A DNA stretch of 64,000 nucleotides from Palsa-1447 sp964509885 (lineage in GTDB: Bacteria > Verrucomicrobiota > Verrucomicrobiia > Opitutales > Opitutaceae), in NCBI GenBank assembly GCA_964509885.1, contig CAZDZL010000002.1:1-64000 (forward strand), given 5' to 3'. Below, piece after piece: positions 51,893 to 61,202 of the stretch. The position numbers and the translations under genes are program-made. Under the pieces are notes generated by a model. It saw nothing but the letters and a program-made list of their open reading frames with translations. It did not search any database and was not told where the DNA came from. The stretch's first letter is position 1; the number at the start of each line of letters is the position of its first letter.

Positions 51893-53089
51893 TCACTTGT
51901 AGTAGTAGCCGAGGCGGTCGATCAGCTTGTTCTGAAGGTCGGCGACGTCGGCCTCGCCGGCGATCCTGTAGAGGATCTCGCCTCCGGGCGCGATGACGAC
52001 CGTGTACGGGTAGCCGCCCGGCCACTTGGGGTCCAGCGCCTGGGCGAGCGCGTCGCCGCCGCCCCCGGTGTAGATGTAGTTGTTGGTTTTTCGGCCCTGC
52101 TTCGCCACGGCGTCCCTGGCCCCGGGCGGGATCGCCGCGTGCTGGCGGTTGAGGAACCCGAGCGCCTTCGCCTCGTCCCTGGGCTCGTCCACGCTGATCG
52201 AGATCATGTCGAAGTCCCGGGTGCTCAGCCGGCGCGAGATCGAGATGAGCCCCGGGAATTCCTCGACGCAGGGGACGCACCACGTGGCCCAGACGTTGAT
52301 CACGCGCAGGCGCCCCGTGTCGTTCTTGGCGAGCGCCGCCACCCCGGCGGCGTCGACGTGCTCCAGCGTGACCGGCAGGTGGGCCCATTCCTCGTTGCCC
52401 TCGGCGACCGAGCCCTTCTTGGAGAGCCACTTGGTCGAGCAGCCGAAGGGGCGCGTGAAGGGGACCGGCACGGGCCTGCCCGCGAGGAGGGCGCCCACCG
52501 CGTCGGCGGCGTCGGTCTTGTGGACCGACGCCGGGTCGGCCACCTGGGAATCGTCGAAGCGGCCGGCGTAGACGAGCTTCCTCTGCTGGTCGAAGATGAA
52601 GAGGTGGGGCGTGCAGAGGCACCCGTACGCGATGGCCGTGGCCTGCGTCGCCCCGTCGTAGACGTAGGGGAAGTTGAAGCCGCGGTCCCTGGCGTAGAGC
52701 TTCATGTCGTCGAAGCTGTCGCCGTACTTGCTGTAGCCGAGCTCGTCGATCCGCAGGCCCTCCGAGCTGTTCGGGTTGATCGCGACCACGCCGACCCCCT
52801 TGCCCCTGAGCCCCGCCACGAACGGGATGAACCGCGTCTCGACCGCGTGGGAGACGGGGCAGTGGTTCGAGAGGAAGATGACGATGAGGACGGGGTCGTC
52901 CCTGAAGTCCGCCAGGCTGTAGGTCTTGCCGTCGATCCCGGGGAGCGAGAAGTCCGGCGCACTCTCGCCGATCTTCAGCATGTGGAAGCCGGCGGGCACG
53001 CCGTGCTGGTAGTAGGGGTCCGCGTCCTGGGCCATCAGGCCGGCGGCGACAAGGGCGAACGCGATGAAACCTGAAAGGGGTGATTTCAC
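51893..53089 (-). CDS. Exported double-thioredoxin-domain protein
   Basis: The start is a GTG at 53089 that opens a signal peptide (SGFIAFALVAAGLMA). The 398-residue product has two thioredoxin-like domains. The first (about 35-215) has the peroxiredoxin/AhpC-like layout with SNHCPVSHA (C77) and no resolving CxxC. The second (about 255-398) has WCVPC with C271 and C274, as in TlpA/ResA proteins. It would act in periplasmic thiol/disulfide exchange. Similar proteins, often with a single domain, are frequent in Planctomycetes and Verrucomicrobia. It is the first gene of an operon with the ferritin-like protein and the SSS symporter. Confidence 0.85.
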   Translation of the reverse strand: MKSPLSGFIAFALVAAGLMAQDADPYYQHGVPAGFHMLKIGESAPDFSLPGIDGKTYSLADFRDDPVLIVIFLSNHCPVSHAVETRFIPFVAGLRGKGVGVVAINPNSSEGLRIDELGYSKYGDSFDDMKLYARDRGFNFPYVYDGATQATAIAYGCLCTPHLFIFDQQRKLVYAGRFDDSQVADPASVHKTDAADAVGALLAGRPVPVPFTRPFGCSTKWLSKKGSVAEGNEEWAHLPVTLEHVDAAGVAALAKNDTGRLRVINVWATWCVPCVEEFPGLISISRRLSTRDFDMISISVDEPRDEAKALGFLNRQHAAIPPGARDAVAKQGRKTNNYIYTGGGGDALAQALDPKWPGGYPYTVVIAPGGEILYRIAGEADVADLQNKLIDRLGYYYK

Positions 53090-53216
53090 AGCGGGAGCCT
53101 GCGCCCCCTTGGCCCTCCGGGCAAGCCGAAGCCGGGCGTATTTTCGGGCAAAGGGGCCCGTCCCCGAGATGCGGCTTGCCCGGGCCCGGCCGCCCGTGAA
53201 CCCTCGATCCCCACGC

Positions 53217-53723
53217 ATGAAGACAGACCCCGCGGCCGACCCCGTGACGATCGTCGAGGCCGACCTGGGCCTTCCCGCCCACCAGGACGCCGTTCTCGAG
53301 ATGACGGACGCTTATTCGCGGGACGCGTTTGGCGACGGCAAGCCGCTGGACCCCGGCGTGAAAGCGAGGCTGATCGCGGGGCTGCGGGAGCACCCCGGGA
53401 CGATGATCCTGCTGGCTTTCGAGGGCGGACGGCCGATCGGGATCGCCACCTGCTTCATCGGGTTCTCCACCTTTGCCGCGAGGAGGCTCCTGAACATCCA
53501 CGACCTCGTGGTCGTGCCCGGGTCCCGCGGGAAAGGGGTGGGGCGCTCTCTCCTTCGGGCCGCCGAGGCCCGGGCGAGGGAGCTCGGCTGCTGCAAGCTC
53601 ACGCTCGAGGTGCTCGGGGGAAACGAGCGGGCGCTGCGCGCCTACAGGTCCTTCGGCTTTGCGCCCTACGTCCTCCAGGAGGACGCGGGGGAGGCGATGT
53701 TCATGACGAAGCCGCTCCGTTAG
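53217..53723 (+). CDS. GNAT-family N-acetyltransferase
   Basis: The 168-residue protein carries the GNAT pattern: strand pair with IGIATCFIGF, then HDLVVVPGSRGKGVGRSLL with the acetyl-CoA binding R/G-x-G-x-G motif, and LTLEVLGGNERALRAYRSFGF for the C-terminal part. The acceptor is unknown. The ATG at 53217 is chosen because it starts the conserved domain and is free of overlap with the divergent gene at 53089. Confidence 0.9.
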   Translation: MKTDPAADPVTIVEADLGLPAHQDAVLEMTDAYSRDAFGDGKPLDPGVKARLIAGLREHPGTMILLAFEGGRPIGIATCFIGFSTFAARRLLNIHDLVVVPGSRGKGVGRSLLRAAEARARELGCCKLTLEVLGGNERALRAYRSFGFAPYVLQEDAGEAMFMTKPLR

Positions 53724-53732
53724 CGGGTCGTT

Positions 53733-54311
53733 TCAAGGTTCGTTCAGCCCCTTTCCCCGGAGGATCTGCCTCATGCACTTCGCCACCCGCGCGACGCGGG
53801 TCGCGGACTGCTTGGCCCCGGAAATGAAGAGGATGTAGCCCCGCTGGCGTCCCGGCGACAGCGCCCCAAAGGCGGCCTTCAGCGCGGGAATCTCGTCCAG
53901 CTTCTCCCGAAGCTCCCTGGGGACGGGCTCTGGGTTCCTCTTGAACGTCACCTCCAGGCCGGCCTTCTCGAGGGCTATGGCCTCGCGGACATAGGCCTTC
54001 ACGGTGGCCCTCATCGCGGTGACCTCGCTGGGCTGGGTGAACCGGATCTGGCGGGCCGCCTGCGAATGCTCGCCGGGGGCCTTGAGGATGCGCTTGGGAT
54101 CCTTCAGCAGGGACCCCTTGAAGAACATGAGGGCGCAGTACTCCTTGAATCCCTGGATGATCGCCACGTTGCCGCCGTTTAGCGCGTAACAGGGCTTGTT
54201 CCACTTCACGTCCTCGGAGAGGCCGAGGCCAAGGAGGATCCCCCGCAGGTTCTCCGTCACCTCCCGCCACTCCGGGTTACTCCTCAATAGGGCATTGACC
54301 TTGGGATTCAT
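53733..54311 (-). CDS. YdeI/OmpD-associated-family (DUF1801-type) protein
   Basis: The 192-residue protein has the YdeI-like N-terminal domain (EDVKWNKPCYALNGGNVAII and ALMFFKGSLLKDP) followed by a helical C-terminal part that ends with LSPGRQRGYILFISGAKQSATR. The family is of unknown biochemical function; YdeI of E. coli is linked to stress resistance. It is convergent with the GNAT gene (9 bp). Confidence 0.87.
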   Translation of the reverse strand: MNPKVNALLRSNPEWREVTENLRGILLGLGLSEDVKWNKPCYALNGGNVAIIQGFKEYCALMFFKGSLLKDPKRILKAPGEHSQAARQIRFTQPSEVTAMRATVKAYVREAIALEKAGLEVTFKRNPEPVPRELREKLDEIPALKAAFGALSPGRQRGYILFISGAKQSATRVARVAKCMRQILRGKGLNEP

Positions 54312-54477
54312 GGCATGTCCGGCCCCTCCAGCGACACCCGCGGTCCAGGGTCAGGTCAACTCAATCCGCGGTTCAGGATGGGTTGCTTTTGGCGCATGCC
54401 ACGGACGGAATTCTGCTCGAACGAGAACCCCGATCGAATCGGCATAGCCCAAGGCGCCCAGGGTGTCGCCGGATCAG
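54312..54477. other. Non-coding stretch, 166 bp
   Basis: Intergenic region upstream of the YdeI-like gene. No feature was recognised beyond a few short inverted segments. Confidence 0.3.
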
Positions 54478-54645
54478 CTAAGGTTTGGAAAAGTGAATGA
54501 ACGCGATGATGGCGGCGGCGACGGCCGCAAAGCCGAGAAGCAGGATCGGCAACGGGACCTTGGGCTCACTCCTGCCGACGTATTCAATGCTGCTTTCCTT
54601 CATTTCTGGCCTGCCTGACGGGGAGTCCGGATTTCTTGGGCGCAT
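54478..54645 (-). CDS. Small single-pass membrane protein
   Basis: The 55-residue frame starts at ATG 54645; an alternative ATG at 54603 gives 41 residues. The C-terminal half is a clear membrane helix (LPILLLGFAAVAAAIIAFIHF) preceded by charged residues. It has no recognised family. Small proteins of this form are often annotated as hypothetical; it may be real because the helix is uninterrupted and the GC-rich region lacks many such segments. Confidence 0.5.
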   Translation of the reverse strand: MRPRNPDSPSGRPEMKESSIEYVGRSEPKVPLPILLLGFAAVAAAIIAFIHFSKP

Positions 54646-54837
54646 GTTTTTAGGGAAAAAGGGAAACGGTGGATTCGAGCTGTAGGACTCCCGCATAACA
54701 CCGGACGGCCGCTTATCCCTGTTCCCAATCTTGCGCGGCCGAAAAAGGGTAGTGCCCGCCCGGGAATCCCTGCTACGCTGGGTGCCGTGGCCGGGCCCTC
54801 CCAGGGCGGATGCCGGTCCCACCCCAACGCCGCACCC

Positions 54838-57249
54838 ATGAAGGGCCCCCACGACCACCTGATGAGCCGCCGCCGCCTGATCGCGGCGGCGGGCGTGGGC
54901 GGGATTGCGCTCTTGCTGCGCCCCTCCCGGATCTTTGCCGGCGCCGCGGACGCGGGCCCGGCCGTCGACCCCCAGCCCTATTTTGCGGGCGTCAACCGCG
55001 CCGTCGGCGCGCTGGCGGACCTCGGCGCGCCCCTGGCCCCTGCGGACGCCTCCCGAATCACGGCCCTCGCGCTCCAGAACGACCGCGCCGCGGTCGCGGG
55101 GGCCGAGGGCATCCTCGGGCGCTACACGCTCGCGTCCCTTTCACTCGGCCCGGACGGGTCGGTGGGACTCGCCCCCGGCGGCGCCGAGCGCACGCTTGTC
55201 GAGCAGGGCTGGCGGATGTTCCTCGTGCGGGTCGACAACCCCGCGGGCTCCACCGACGGCTTCGAGCTGATCCAGGGCGGATTCCGCACGCCGGGCCGCA
55301 TGCAGCCGGGCAACTCCGTGGCGCAGCGCTCCACGCTCCTCGACACCCTGAACAAGGGCCCGCTGATCGAGAAGATGTGGCTCATGGCCCAGCTCCACGA
55401 GACGACCTCGATCGTGCGGTGGGGAATCGAGATCCCCGTGATCCCGCTCTCGGGCATCCCGCTCGAGTACCACGTGGTCCAGCTGTTCTGCCGGGACCGC
55501 GGGCCGCGCACCGCCGACCTGGTGGTGTCGATGTTCCCCATGGCGGCGGGGGCCGACGGCGCGGCGTCCCGGGCGTTTGACTTCAACTGCCTCGCCACGC
55601 GCGACATCCTGCTGGCGATCCAGGACGCGGACGGGCGCGGCTGCGTGGCCTCGCTCACGGTCAGGGACCGGAGGGGACTCGTCTATCCCCCGCAGGCGAT
55701 GCGGCTCGCCCCCGACCTCTATTTCCAGAGCCAGGTCTACCGGGCGGACGGCGAGAGCCTGCGCCTGCCCGAAGGCGAGTATTCGGTCGAGAGCCGGCGG
55801 GGCCCCGAGTACCTCGTGGGCCACCAGAAGGTGGTGATCGGCGGCGCGAATGACCGCATCGCGGTAAAGCTCGAGCGGTGGATAGATCCCTCCCGATGGG
55901 GCTGGTATTCCGGGGATACCCACATCCACGCGGGCGGGTGCGCCCACTACCAGGTCCCGACCGAGGGCGTATCCCCCGAGACCATGATCCGGCACGTGCG
56001 CGGGGAGGGGCTCTCGGTGGGGGACGTGCTGTCCTGGGCGCCGAGCTGGTACTACCAGAAGCAGTTCTTCACGGGCCGGGCGCAGAGCCCCGCCGCGGCC
56101 CTCGAGCACCCGGACCTCCAGGCGGCGAACAATGCGAGCCTCCTGCCTCGCGCCACGCCGGAGGACGCCGAGAGCGTCCTTCGCTACGACGTCGAGGTGT
56201 CGGGGTTTCCCTCGAGCCACGCCGGGCACCTGGTGCTGCTGCGCCTCAGGGAGGAGGACTATCCCGGCACGAAGTTGATCGAGGACTGGCCCTCCTGGAA
56301 CCTGCCCATTCTCAAGTGGGCGAGGGCGCAGGGCTCCGTGGCGGGCTACGCCCACTGCGGCAGCGGCATGGACGTCGAGTCGACGGAGCTCCCGAACTAC
56401 GAGATCCCGCCCATGAACGGCATCGGGACCCAGGAGGCCATCATCGACGTGACGCACGGCGCGGTCGACTTCCTCTCGGGCTGCGACACGAGGCCCGTGG
56501 CCGAGCTGAACGCCTGGTACCATATGCTGAACTGCGGCTACCGGCTCGCCATGATCGGCGAGACGGATTTCCCATGCATCACGGGCGAGCGCCCCGGGGT
56601 CGGACGCAGCTACGTGCGCCTCGGCGCGCGGCCGGACGGCGACGCCGGCTACGACGCGTGGATTCGCGGCCTGAAGGAGGGCAAACTCTACTGCGGCGAC
56701 GGCCGCAGCCACGTCCTGGAATTCAAGGTCATGGGCAAGGGGAGCGGCGACGGCGACGTCGCCCTGGCCGCGAGCGGCCCCGTGAGGGTCGAGGCGACCG
56801 TCGCCGCGCGCCTCGAGGCCGAGGGCTCGGTGCCGGAGTCGACGAGCCACACGAGGTCGAACTACTGGCACCTGGAGAATGCCCGGATCGGCACCACCCG
56901 CGAGGTCGCGGTGGAGCTCATCGTGAACGGCGTCCTTGCCGCCTCCTCCACGATCCTGGCCGACGGCACTCCCCGCCCGGTTCACTTTGACGTCGTCCTC
57001 GAGCGGAGCTCATGGGTGGCGCTGCGGATCCTGCCATCCTCCCACACGCACCCGGTCTTCGTGACGGTGGCCGGCGCCCCGATACGCGCCTCGAGGAAGA
57101 GCGCGCAGTGGTGCCGCGCCTGCGTGGACAAGGTCTGGGAGGTCAAGTCGCCCTTCATGCGCGAGAGCGAGCGGCCCGCGGCCGCCGCGGCGTTTGACCA
57201 CGCGCGGGCGGCCTACGACGCCGTCCTGAAGGAGTGCGACACCGCATGA
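54838..57249 (+). CDS. Tat-exported PHP/CehA-McbA-type metallohydrolase
   Basis: The 803-residue protein begins with a Tat signal (SRRRLIAAAGVGGIALLL). After a beta-rich N-terminal domain (about 40-350), a PHP-like metal-binding region starts at about 359 with WYSGDTHIHAGG, followed by GYAHCGSG and GETDFPC, which carry the His and Asp residues expected for a di- or trinuclear metal centre. The family includes CehA and McbA, known from carbaryl hydrolysis, and many exported proteins of unknown substrate in this phylum. The ATG at 54838 opens the signal. The stop overlaps the next gene's ATG. Confidence 0.85.
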   Translation: MKGPHDHLMSRRRLIAAAGVGGIALLLRPSRIFAGAADAGPAVDPQPYFAGVNRAVGALADLGAPLAPADASRITALALQNDRAAVAGAEGILGRYTLASLSLGPDGSVGLAPGGAERTLVEQGWRMFLVRVDNPAGSTDGFELIQGGFRTPGRMQPGNSVAQRSTLLDTLNKGPLIEKMWLMAQLHETTSIVRWGIEIPVIPLSGIPLEYHVVQLFCRDRGPRTADLVVSMFPMAAGADGAASRAFDFNCLATRDILLAIQDADGRGCVASLTVRDRRGLVYPPQAMRLAPDLYFQSQVYRADGESLRLPEGEYSVESRRGPEYLVGHQKVVIGGANDRIAVKLERWIDPSRWGWYSGDTHIHAGGCAHYQVPTEGVSPETMIRHVRGEGLSVGDVLSWAPSWYYQKQFFTGRAQSPAAALEHPDLQAANNASLLPRATPEDAESVLRYDVEVSGFPSSHAGHLVLLRLREEDYPGTKLIEDWPSWNLPILKWARAQGSVAGYAHCGSGMDVESTELPNYEIPPMNGIGTQEAIIDVTHGAVDFLSGCDTRPVAELNAWYHMLNCGYRLAMIGETDFPCITGERPGVGRSYVRLGARPDGDAGYDAWIRGLKEGKLYCGDGRSHVLEFKVMGKGSGDGDVALAASGPVRVEATVAARLEAEGSVPESTSHTRSNYWHLENARIGTTREVAVELIVNGVLAASSTILADGTPRPVHFDVVLERSSWVALRILPSSHTHPVFVTVAGAPIRASRKSAQWCRACVDKVWEVKSPFMRESERPAAAAAFDHARAAYDAVLKECDTA

Positions 57250-57707
57250 GGCCCCTCCTCCTCGCCCTCGGCGTCCTTGTTCTCTCGGCCCTCCCCGGCC
57301 GCGCCGAGGGCGGACCGCCGGCGTCGGAACGCTGCTCGCCCTTATCGGCCGGCGACGCCCCCATCAGGGTCACGATAAACCCGGAGGGCCGTGTCAGCGT
57401 GATGATCGCGGGCGCGCTGCCGCCCCCGGGGCCTTACGGGACGCCCGTGGACGTCGCCGTCGCTGTCGTGAACCAGGGCTTCTCCACGGGGCGCCTCGAG
57501 GCCCGCCTCGTCGGCAGCCCGGCTGCGGCGGCCACGCTCGACTTCGCACCCGAGCCGCTGAAGGGCCTGCCGCGGGAGAGCCGGACGCTTCGCGTCACGC
57601 TCACGGGCTCGGCGCCGGCGGATGTCACGATCGCCTTTTGCCTGCGCAACGAGAGCCCCGACCTCGGCGGCCGGGACAGGATCCACATGCTCCTGCGCGG
57701 GCTATAG
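57246..57707 (+). CDS. Small exported protein, unknown
   Basis: The 153-residue protein has a signal peptide (RPLLLALGVLVLSALPGRAEG) and a mature beta-rich domain of about 120 residues that resembles a fibronectin- or CARDB-like fold: VDVAVAVVNQGFSTGRLEARL and LPRESRTLRVTLTG. Its ATG at 57246 overlaps the stop of the metallohydrolase (ATGA), so they are translationally coupled and the proteins probably act together outside the cytoplasm. Confidence 0.75.
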   Translation: MRPLLLALGVLVLSALPGRAEGGPPASERCSPLSAGDAPIRVTINPEGRVSVMIAGALPPPGPYGTPVDVAVAVVNQGFSTGRLEARLVGSPAAAATLDFAPEPLKGLPRESRTLRVTLTGSAPADVTIAFCLRNESPDLGGRDRIHMLLRGL

Positions 57708-57722
57708 GCGGCGCGGGCGCCT

Positions 57723-59621
57723 TCAGCCGGAGTGGTGCATCGAGGGCGGGATGTCATTGCCCGGGTTCTCCGCGAAGAATCCGTTCGGCTTCAGCATGAA
57801 GCCGATGTAGGCCGCCGGCATGACCGGGTAGTCCTCCGGCCTCGCGAGGTGCGTGTGGCCGAAGGTGTACCAGAGGACGAGGTCGGTGTTCTCGATCGGG
57901 CGGTCGGCCGCCGTCCACTTGGGGAGCCCGTCGCCTCCCTGGCTCTGGTTGGGGTAGTTCCCGGCGGCGTGGCGCTCCTCCTGCCGGTAGGGCGTCACCC
58001 AGACGTGGTGGTCGACGAAGCCGGCCCTCTTGCGCCACCAGGCGTTCTTCGAGGCGAAGGGGACGCAGTTGTCGCCCGGCATGAACTTGTAGCCCACGCT
58101 CTCGCCGACCGCGTTCTTGACGGCGGGATTGACGAACTTCCACGTGCGGGCGGTCTCGAGGTTCAGGCTGGCGCGCGCCTGCTTCTCGGTCTTCAGGAGC
58201 TGCGCCTTCGCCGAGAAGGCGTTCTCGAAGGGGTTCTTGGGCCCCAGCGGGTCGGCCGCCACGTCGACCTGGTAGGCGGAGTTGGCCGTCCCGTCCAGGT
58301 CGATGTCGAGGCGCATGTTGAAGAAGTGCTGGTGGTTGGGCGCGTAGAGCTGCGGGGCGACCAGCGCGCCGTACGGGGAGGTCTCGCCCGGGGGCAGCGC
58401 GCCGAGGGAGAGGATGCCGGTCAGCTTGATCTCGAACTGGATGTTGCCGTCCTGGTAGAGGTACCAGAAGAAGCCGTACTCGTAGTTCTCGACGGTCGCG
58501 ATCGACGAGATGACGAGCCGCCTCGAGCGGCGTACCTCCGGGGTGTTCAGCCTCCGGTCGGTGTGCTTCCAGAGGATGCCGTAGTCCTCCTCGTGCATGC
58601 AGACCGCGTTCCTGATCGTCATCAGCTCGCCCCGGCTGGTGCAGAGGTGCCCGTCGAAGTACTTGATGAAGCCGAGGCAGTCGCAGCCGAGCTCGAGGCT
58701 GTTGGCGCAGTAGCCGAGGCCGTACTCACCGGCGTCGAATGCGTTCTTGCGCGCCTGCTGCGGCGCCGGGTCGCCGTAGGGCACGACCATCTCGGACAGC
58801 GAGCCCCGGTAGAGAACGGAGCGGCTGCGGCCGCCGTCCTCGTAGCAGAGGTGGTTCATCGTCAGGCCCTCGCGGCCGTTGAAGCCGATGACGAAGCTCC
58901 ATTTCTGCCAGCGCACCCGGTAGCCGTCGACCTCGAAGCTCGGCCCTTCCGGCTGCGTGATCGAGAGGGGCTTGATGTCGCTTCGGAAGCCGGACCTGCG
59001 GTCCGCGGCGTAGTTCGACTGCTGCGGCGGAAGCGGCCAGTGGCCGAACTCCTCGACCCGGATCACCCTCATCGCGTTCAGGTCGACGACCGGCCGAAGG
59101 CCCTCGATGGGCTTCGCGTAGCCGTTGTCCGTAGGGTCCATCCGCAGGAAGCACAGGGGCCGGGCGAGCCGCATCGTGCGGTCCTCCTCGGAGCCGTAGT
59201 TCCCGGCGCTCCAGATGTCGACCATGACGAGCTTCGTGTCCTCGACGCCGTACTGGCGCCTGAGCGCCGCCTTGAACTCGGGGCTCGAGAGGACCGCCTG
59301 CTCGCACTCGACCTGCTCGTCCGCTGTCATCGTCGGCTGCACGCCCGGGACCGGCGTCCAGGACGCCACCGAGCCCTGCGCGAGGGAGACCGTCGCCTCG
59401 ACGCAGGTGTTGGTCGCGTTGTCGAAGAGGATGACCGCGGCCTCCCGCGCGGGGGCCTTGGTGCCGTCGAAGGCGAGGACGAGCGCCTTCTCGGGCTCCC
59501 TTAGGCTGACCGTGACGAACCGCGTCGTGGGCGTCACCTTCCCGGAATCCCTGAGGATCTTGATGGCTTGCTGGACTTCCTGCGGGCCGAGGGGCTCAAG
59601 GGGATGGATGATTTTGGACAT
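57723..59621 (-). CDS. Copper amine oxidase
   Basis: The 632-residue protein has the N-Y-E/D-Y motif TVENYEYGF with Y380 as the expected precursor of the topaquinone cofactor, the catalytic base D296 in FDAGEYGLG and copper-binding His in HQHFFN and FGHTHLARPEDYPVMP near the C-terminus. Length and order match bacterial copper amine oxidases such as that of Arthrobacter. The enzyme converts primary amines to aldehydes, H2O2 and ammonia. No signal peptide is present, unlike most periplasmic forms. It is convergent with the small exported protein and is followed by aldehyde-metabolising enzymes on the same strand. Confidence 0.95.
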   Translation of the reverse strand: MSKIIHPLEPLGPQEVQQAIKILRDSGKVTPTTRFVTVSLREPEKALVLAFDGTKAPAREAAVILFDNATNTCVEATVSLAQGSVASWTPVPGVQPTMTADEQVECEQAVLSSPEFKAALRRQYGVEDTKLVMVDIWSAGNYGSEEDRTMRLARPLCFLRMDPTDNGYAKPIEGLRPVVDLNAMRVIRVEEFGHWPLPPQQSNYAADRRSGFRSDIKPLSITQPEGPSFEVDGYRVRWQKWSFVIGFNGREGLTMNHLCYEDGGRSRSVLYRGSLSEMVVPYGDPAPQQARKNAFDAGEYGLGYCANSLELGCDCLGFIKYFDGHLCTSRGELMTIRNAVCMHEEDYGILWKHTDRRLNTPEVRRSRRLVISSIATVENYEYGFFWYLYQDGNIQFEIKLTGILSLGALPPGETSPYGALVAPQLYAPNHQHFFNMRLDIDLDGTANSAYQVDVAADPLGPKNPFENAFSAKAQLLKTEKQARASLNLETARTWKFVNPAVKNAVGESVGYKFMPGDNCVPFASKNAWWRKRAGFVDHHVWVTPYRQEERHAAGNYPNQSQGGDGLPKWTAADRPIENTDLVLWYTFGHTHLARPEDYPVMPAAYIGFMLKPNGFFAENPGNDIPPSMHHSG

Positions 59622-59711
59622 GGTGGGGGGATGTGTTACGTTGATGTTACGGGCCGGACGGGTCCCTCGGAGCCTCCAAAGGGCCTAAGCAGTTCCTGTT
59701 CCGTTTTGGGC

Positions 59712-61202
59712 CTAGCCGGGAATCCGCGGGCTTGGGGTTCCGATGACCTTGAGCTCGCAGAATTCCAGCAGGCCCTCCTCGCCCCCCTCGCTGCCGAGGC
59801 CGCTCGACTTGACGCCCCCGAAGGGGATCTCGGAGCGCAGGGGCCGCCACTCGTTCACGCCGACGATGCCGGCGTCCAGGGCGTTGGCCACGGCGTTGGC
59901 GAGCGCGGTGTCCCTGCCGTAGACGTAGGCCGCGAGCCCGTAGGGGGTCGCATTCGCGCGGCGGACGGCGTCCGCCAGGTCGTCATAGCCGAGGAGCGGA
60001 AGGACCGGGCCGAAGATCTCCTCCTGGGCGAGCGCCATGTCGTCCCGCACGCCGCGCAGGATCACGGGCGCGCAGAAGCTGCCCCTGGAGAGCGCGCCGT
60101 CGGCCTCGTGCGTGCGGTTCTCCGCGACGACCTCGGCACCGGACTTGAGCGCGGCGGCGACCACGGAGGCGACCCGCTCGCAGGCCTTGGCGTGGATGAG
60201 CGGCCCGGCGTCTACGCCGGGCGTGAGGCCGCCGCCCACCCTGAGGCCCGACCAGAGCGCCTTCAGGCGCGCCGCGAACGGCGCCTCAAGCTTGGAGGGA
60301 ACGAAGACGCGGTTGGCGGTCACGCAGACCTGGCCCGAGCAGAGGAGCTTCAGCTTGACGAGATCGGCCGCCGCTGTGTCCAGGTCCGCGTCCGCCAGGA
60401 CGATGAACGGGGCGTTGCCCCCCAATTCAAACGACAGGCGCGGCAGGTGCCGCGACGCGGCCTTCATGAGGGTGCGGCCGGTGTTCGTGGATCCCGTGAG
60501 GGAGAGGACCCGCACCCTCGGGTCCGACGTGAAGGCCTCGCCCGCGGCGGGCCCCATCGCGGGCAGGATCTGCAGCACCCCGTCGGGCAGGCCGGCCTCC
60601 TTAAGGAGCGGGCCAAGCGCCAGGGCGACAAGCGGGGTGAGCTCCGAGGGCTTCCAGACGGCGGTGCACCCGGCGGCCAGGGCCGCGGAGACCTTCTTCG
60701 CGCCCTGGGCGATCGGGAAGTTCCAGGGGGTGACGAGGCCCGCGACCCCCGCGGGCACGCGCCTCACATGGTACTCGCGGCCGTCCACGGGGTGCGGCTG
60801 GATCCGGCCGGAGAGCCTGCGGGCCTCCTCGCCGAACCACTGGAAGAAGCTCGCGGCGTAGTCGACCTCGGCCAGAGACTGCGCGAGCGGCTTGCCCTGC
60901 TCGCGGGTGAGGATCTCGGCCAGGTCGCCTCGGCGCTGCGCCATGAGGGCCGCCGCCTTCTTCAGGATGTTGCCGCGGGACGCGGCGGGCTCGTTTCGCC
61001 AGGACGCGAAGGCGCGCTCGGCCCCGTCGATGGCCGCCCTGAACTCGTCCGGCCCCGCGAGGGGGACGGTCCTCATCTCGTCCCCCGTGGACGGGTCCGT
61101 CACGGCGAGCCTTTCGCGCCCCTCCTCCCTCCATCGGCCGTCCATCCACAGCCCGGGGCGGACGGCGAGCCTCGAGAGGACGGGCTGGACGACGTCAGGC
61201 AT
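59712..61202 (-). CDS. Aldehyde dehydrogenase (NAD(P)-dependent, succinate-semialdehyde-type)
   Basis: The protein of about 496 residues has FELGGNAPFIVLADADLD with the general-base Glu, SGQVCVTANRVFV with the catalytic Cys, and WNFPIAQGAKKVSAALAAGCT for the cofactor site. These are the standard ALDH motifs and the arrangement is closest to the succinate-semialdehyde dehydrogenase group. It would oxidise an aldehyde such as that made by the amine oxidase. The ATG at 61202 is chosen; it overlaps the end of the alcohol dehydrogenase gene by 8 bp. It lies 90 bp upstream of the amine oxidase gene. Confidence 0.92.
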   Translation of the reverse strand: MPDVVQPVLSRLAVRPGLWMDGRWREEGRERLAVTDPSTGDEMRTVPLAGPDEFRAAIDGAERAFASWRNEPAASRGNILKKAAALMAQRRGDLAEILTREQGKPLAQSLAEVDYAASFFQWFGEEARRLSGRIQPHPVDGREYHVRRVPAGVAGLVTPWNFPIAQGAKKVSAALAAGCTAVWKPSELTPLVALALGPLLKEAGLPDGVLQILPAMGPAAGEAFTSDPRVRVLSLTGSTNTGRTLMKAASRHLPRLSFELGGNAPFIVLADADLDTAAADLVKLKLLCSGQVCVTANRVFVPSKLEAPFAARLKALWSGLRVGGGLTPGVDAGPLIHAKACERVASVVAAALKSGAEVVAENRTHEADGALSRGSFCAPVILRGVRDDMALAQEEIFGPVLPLLGYDDLADAVRRANATPYGLAAYVYGRDTALANAVANALDAGIVGVNEWRPLRSEIPFGGVKSSGLGSEGGEEGLLEFCELKVIGTPSPRIPG

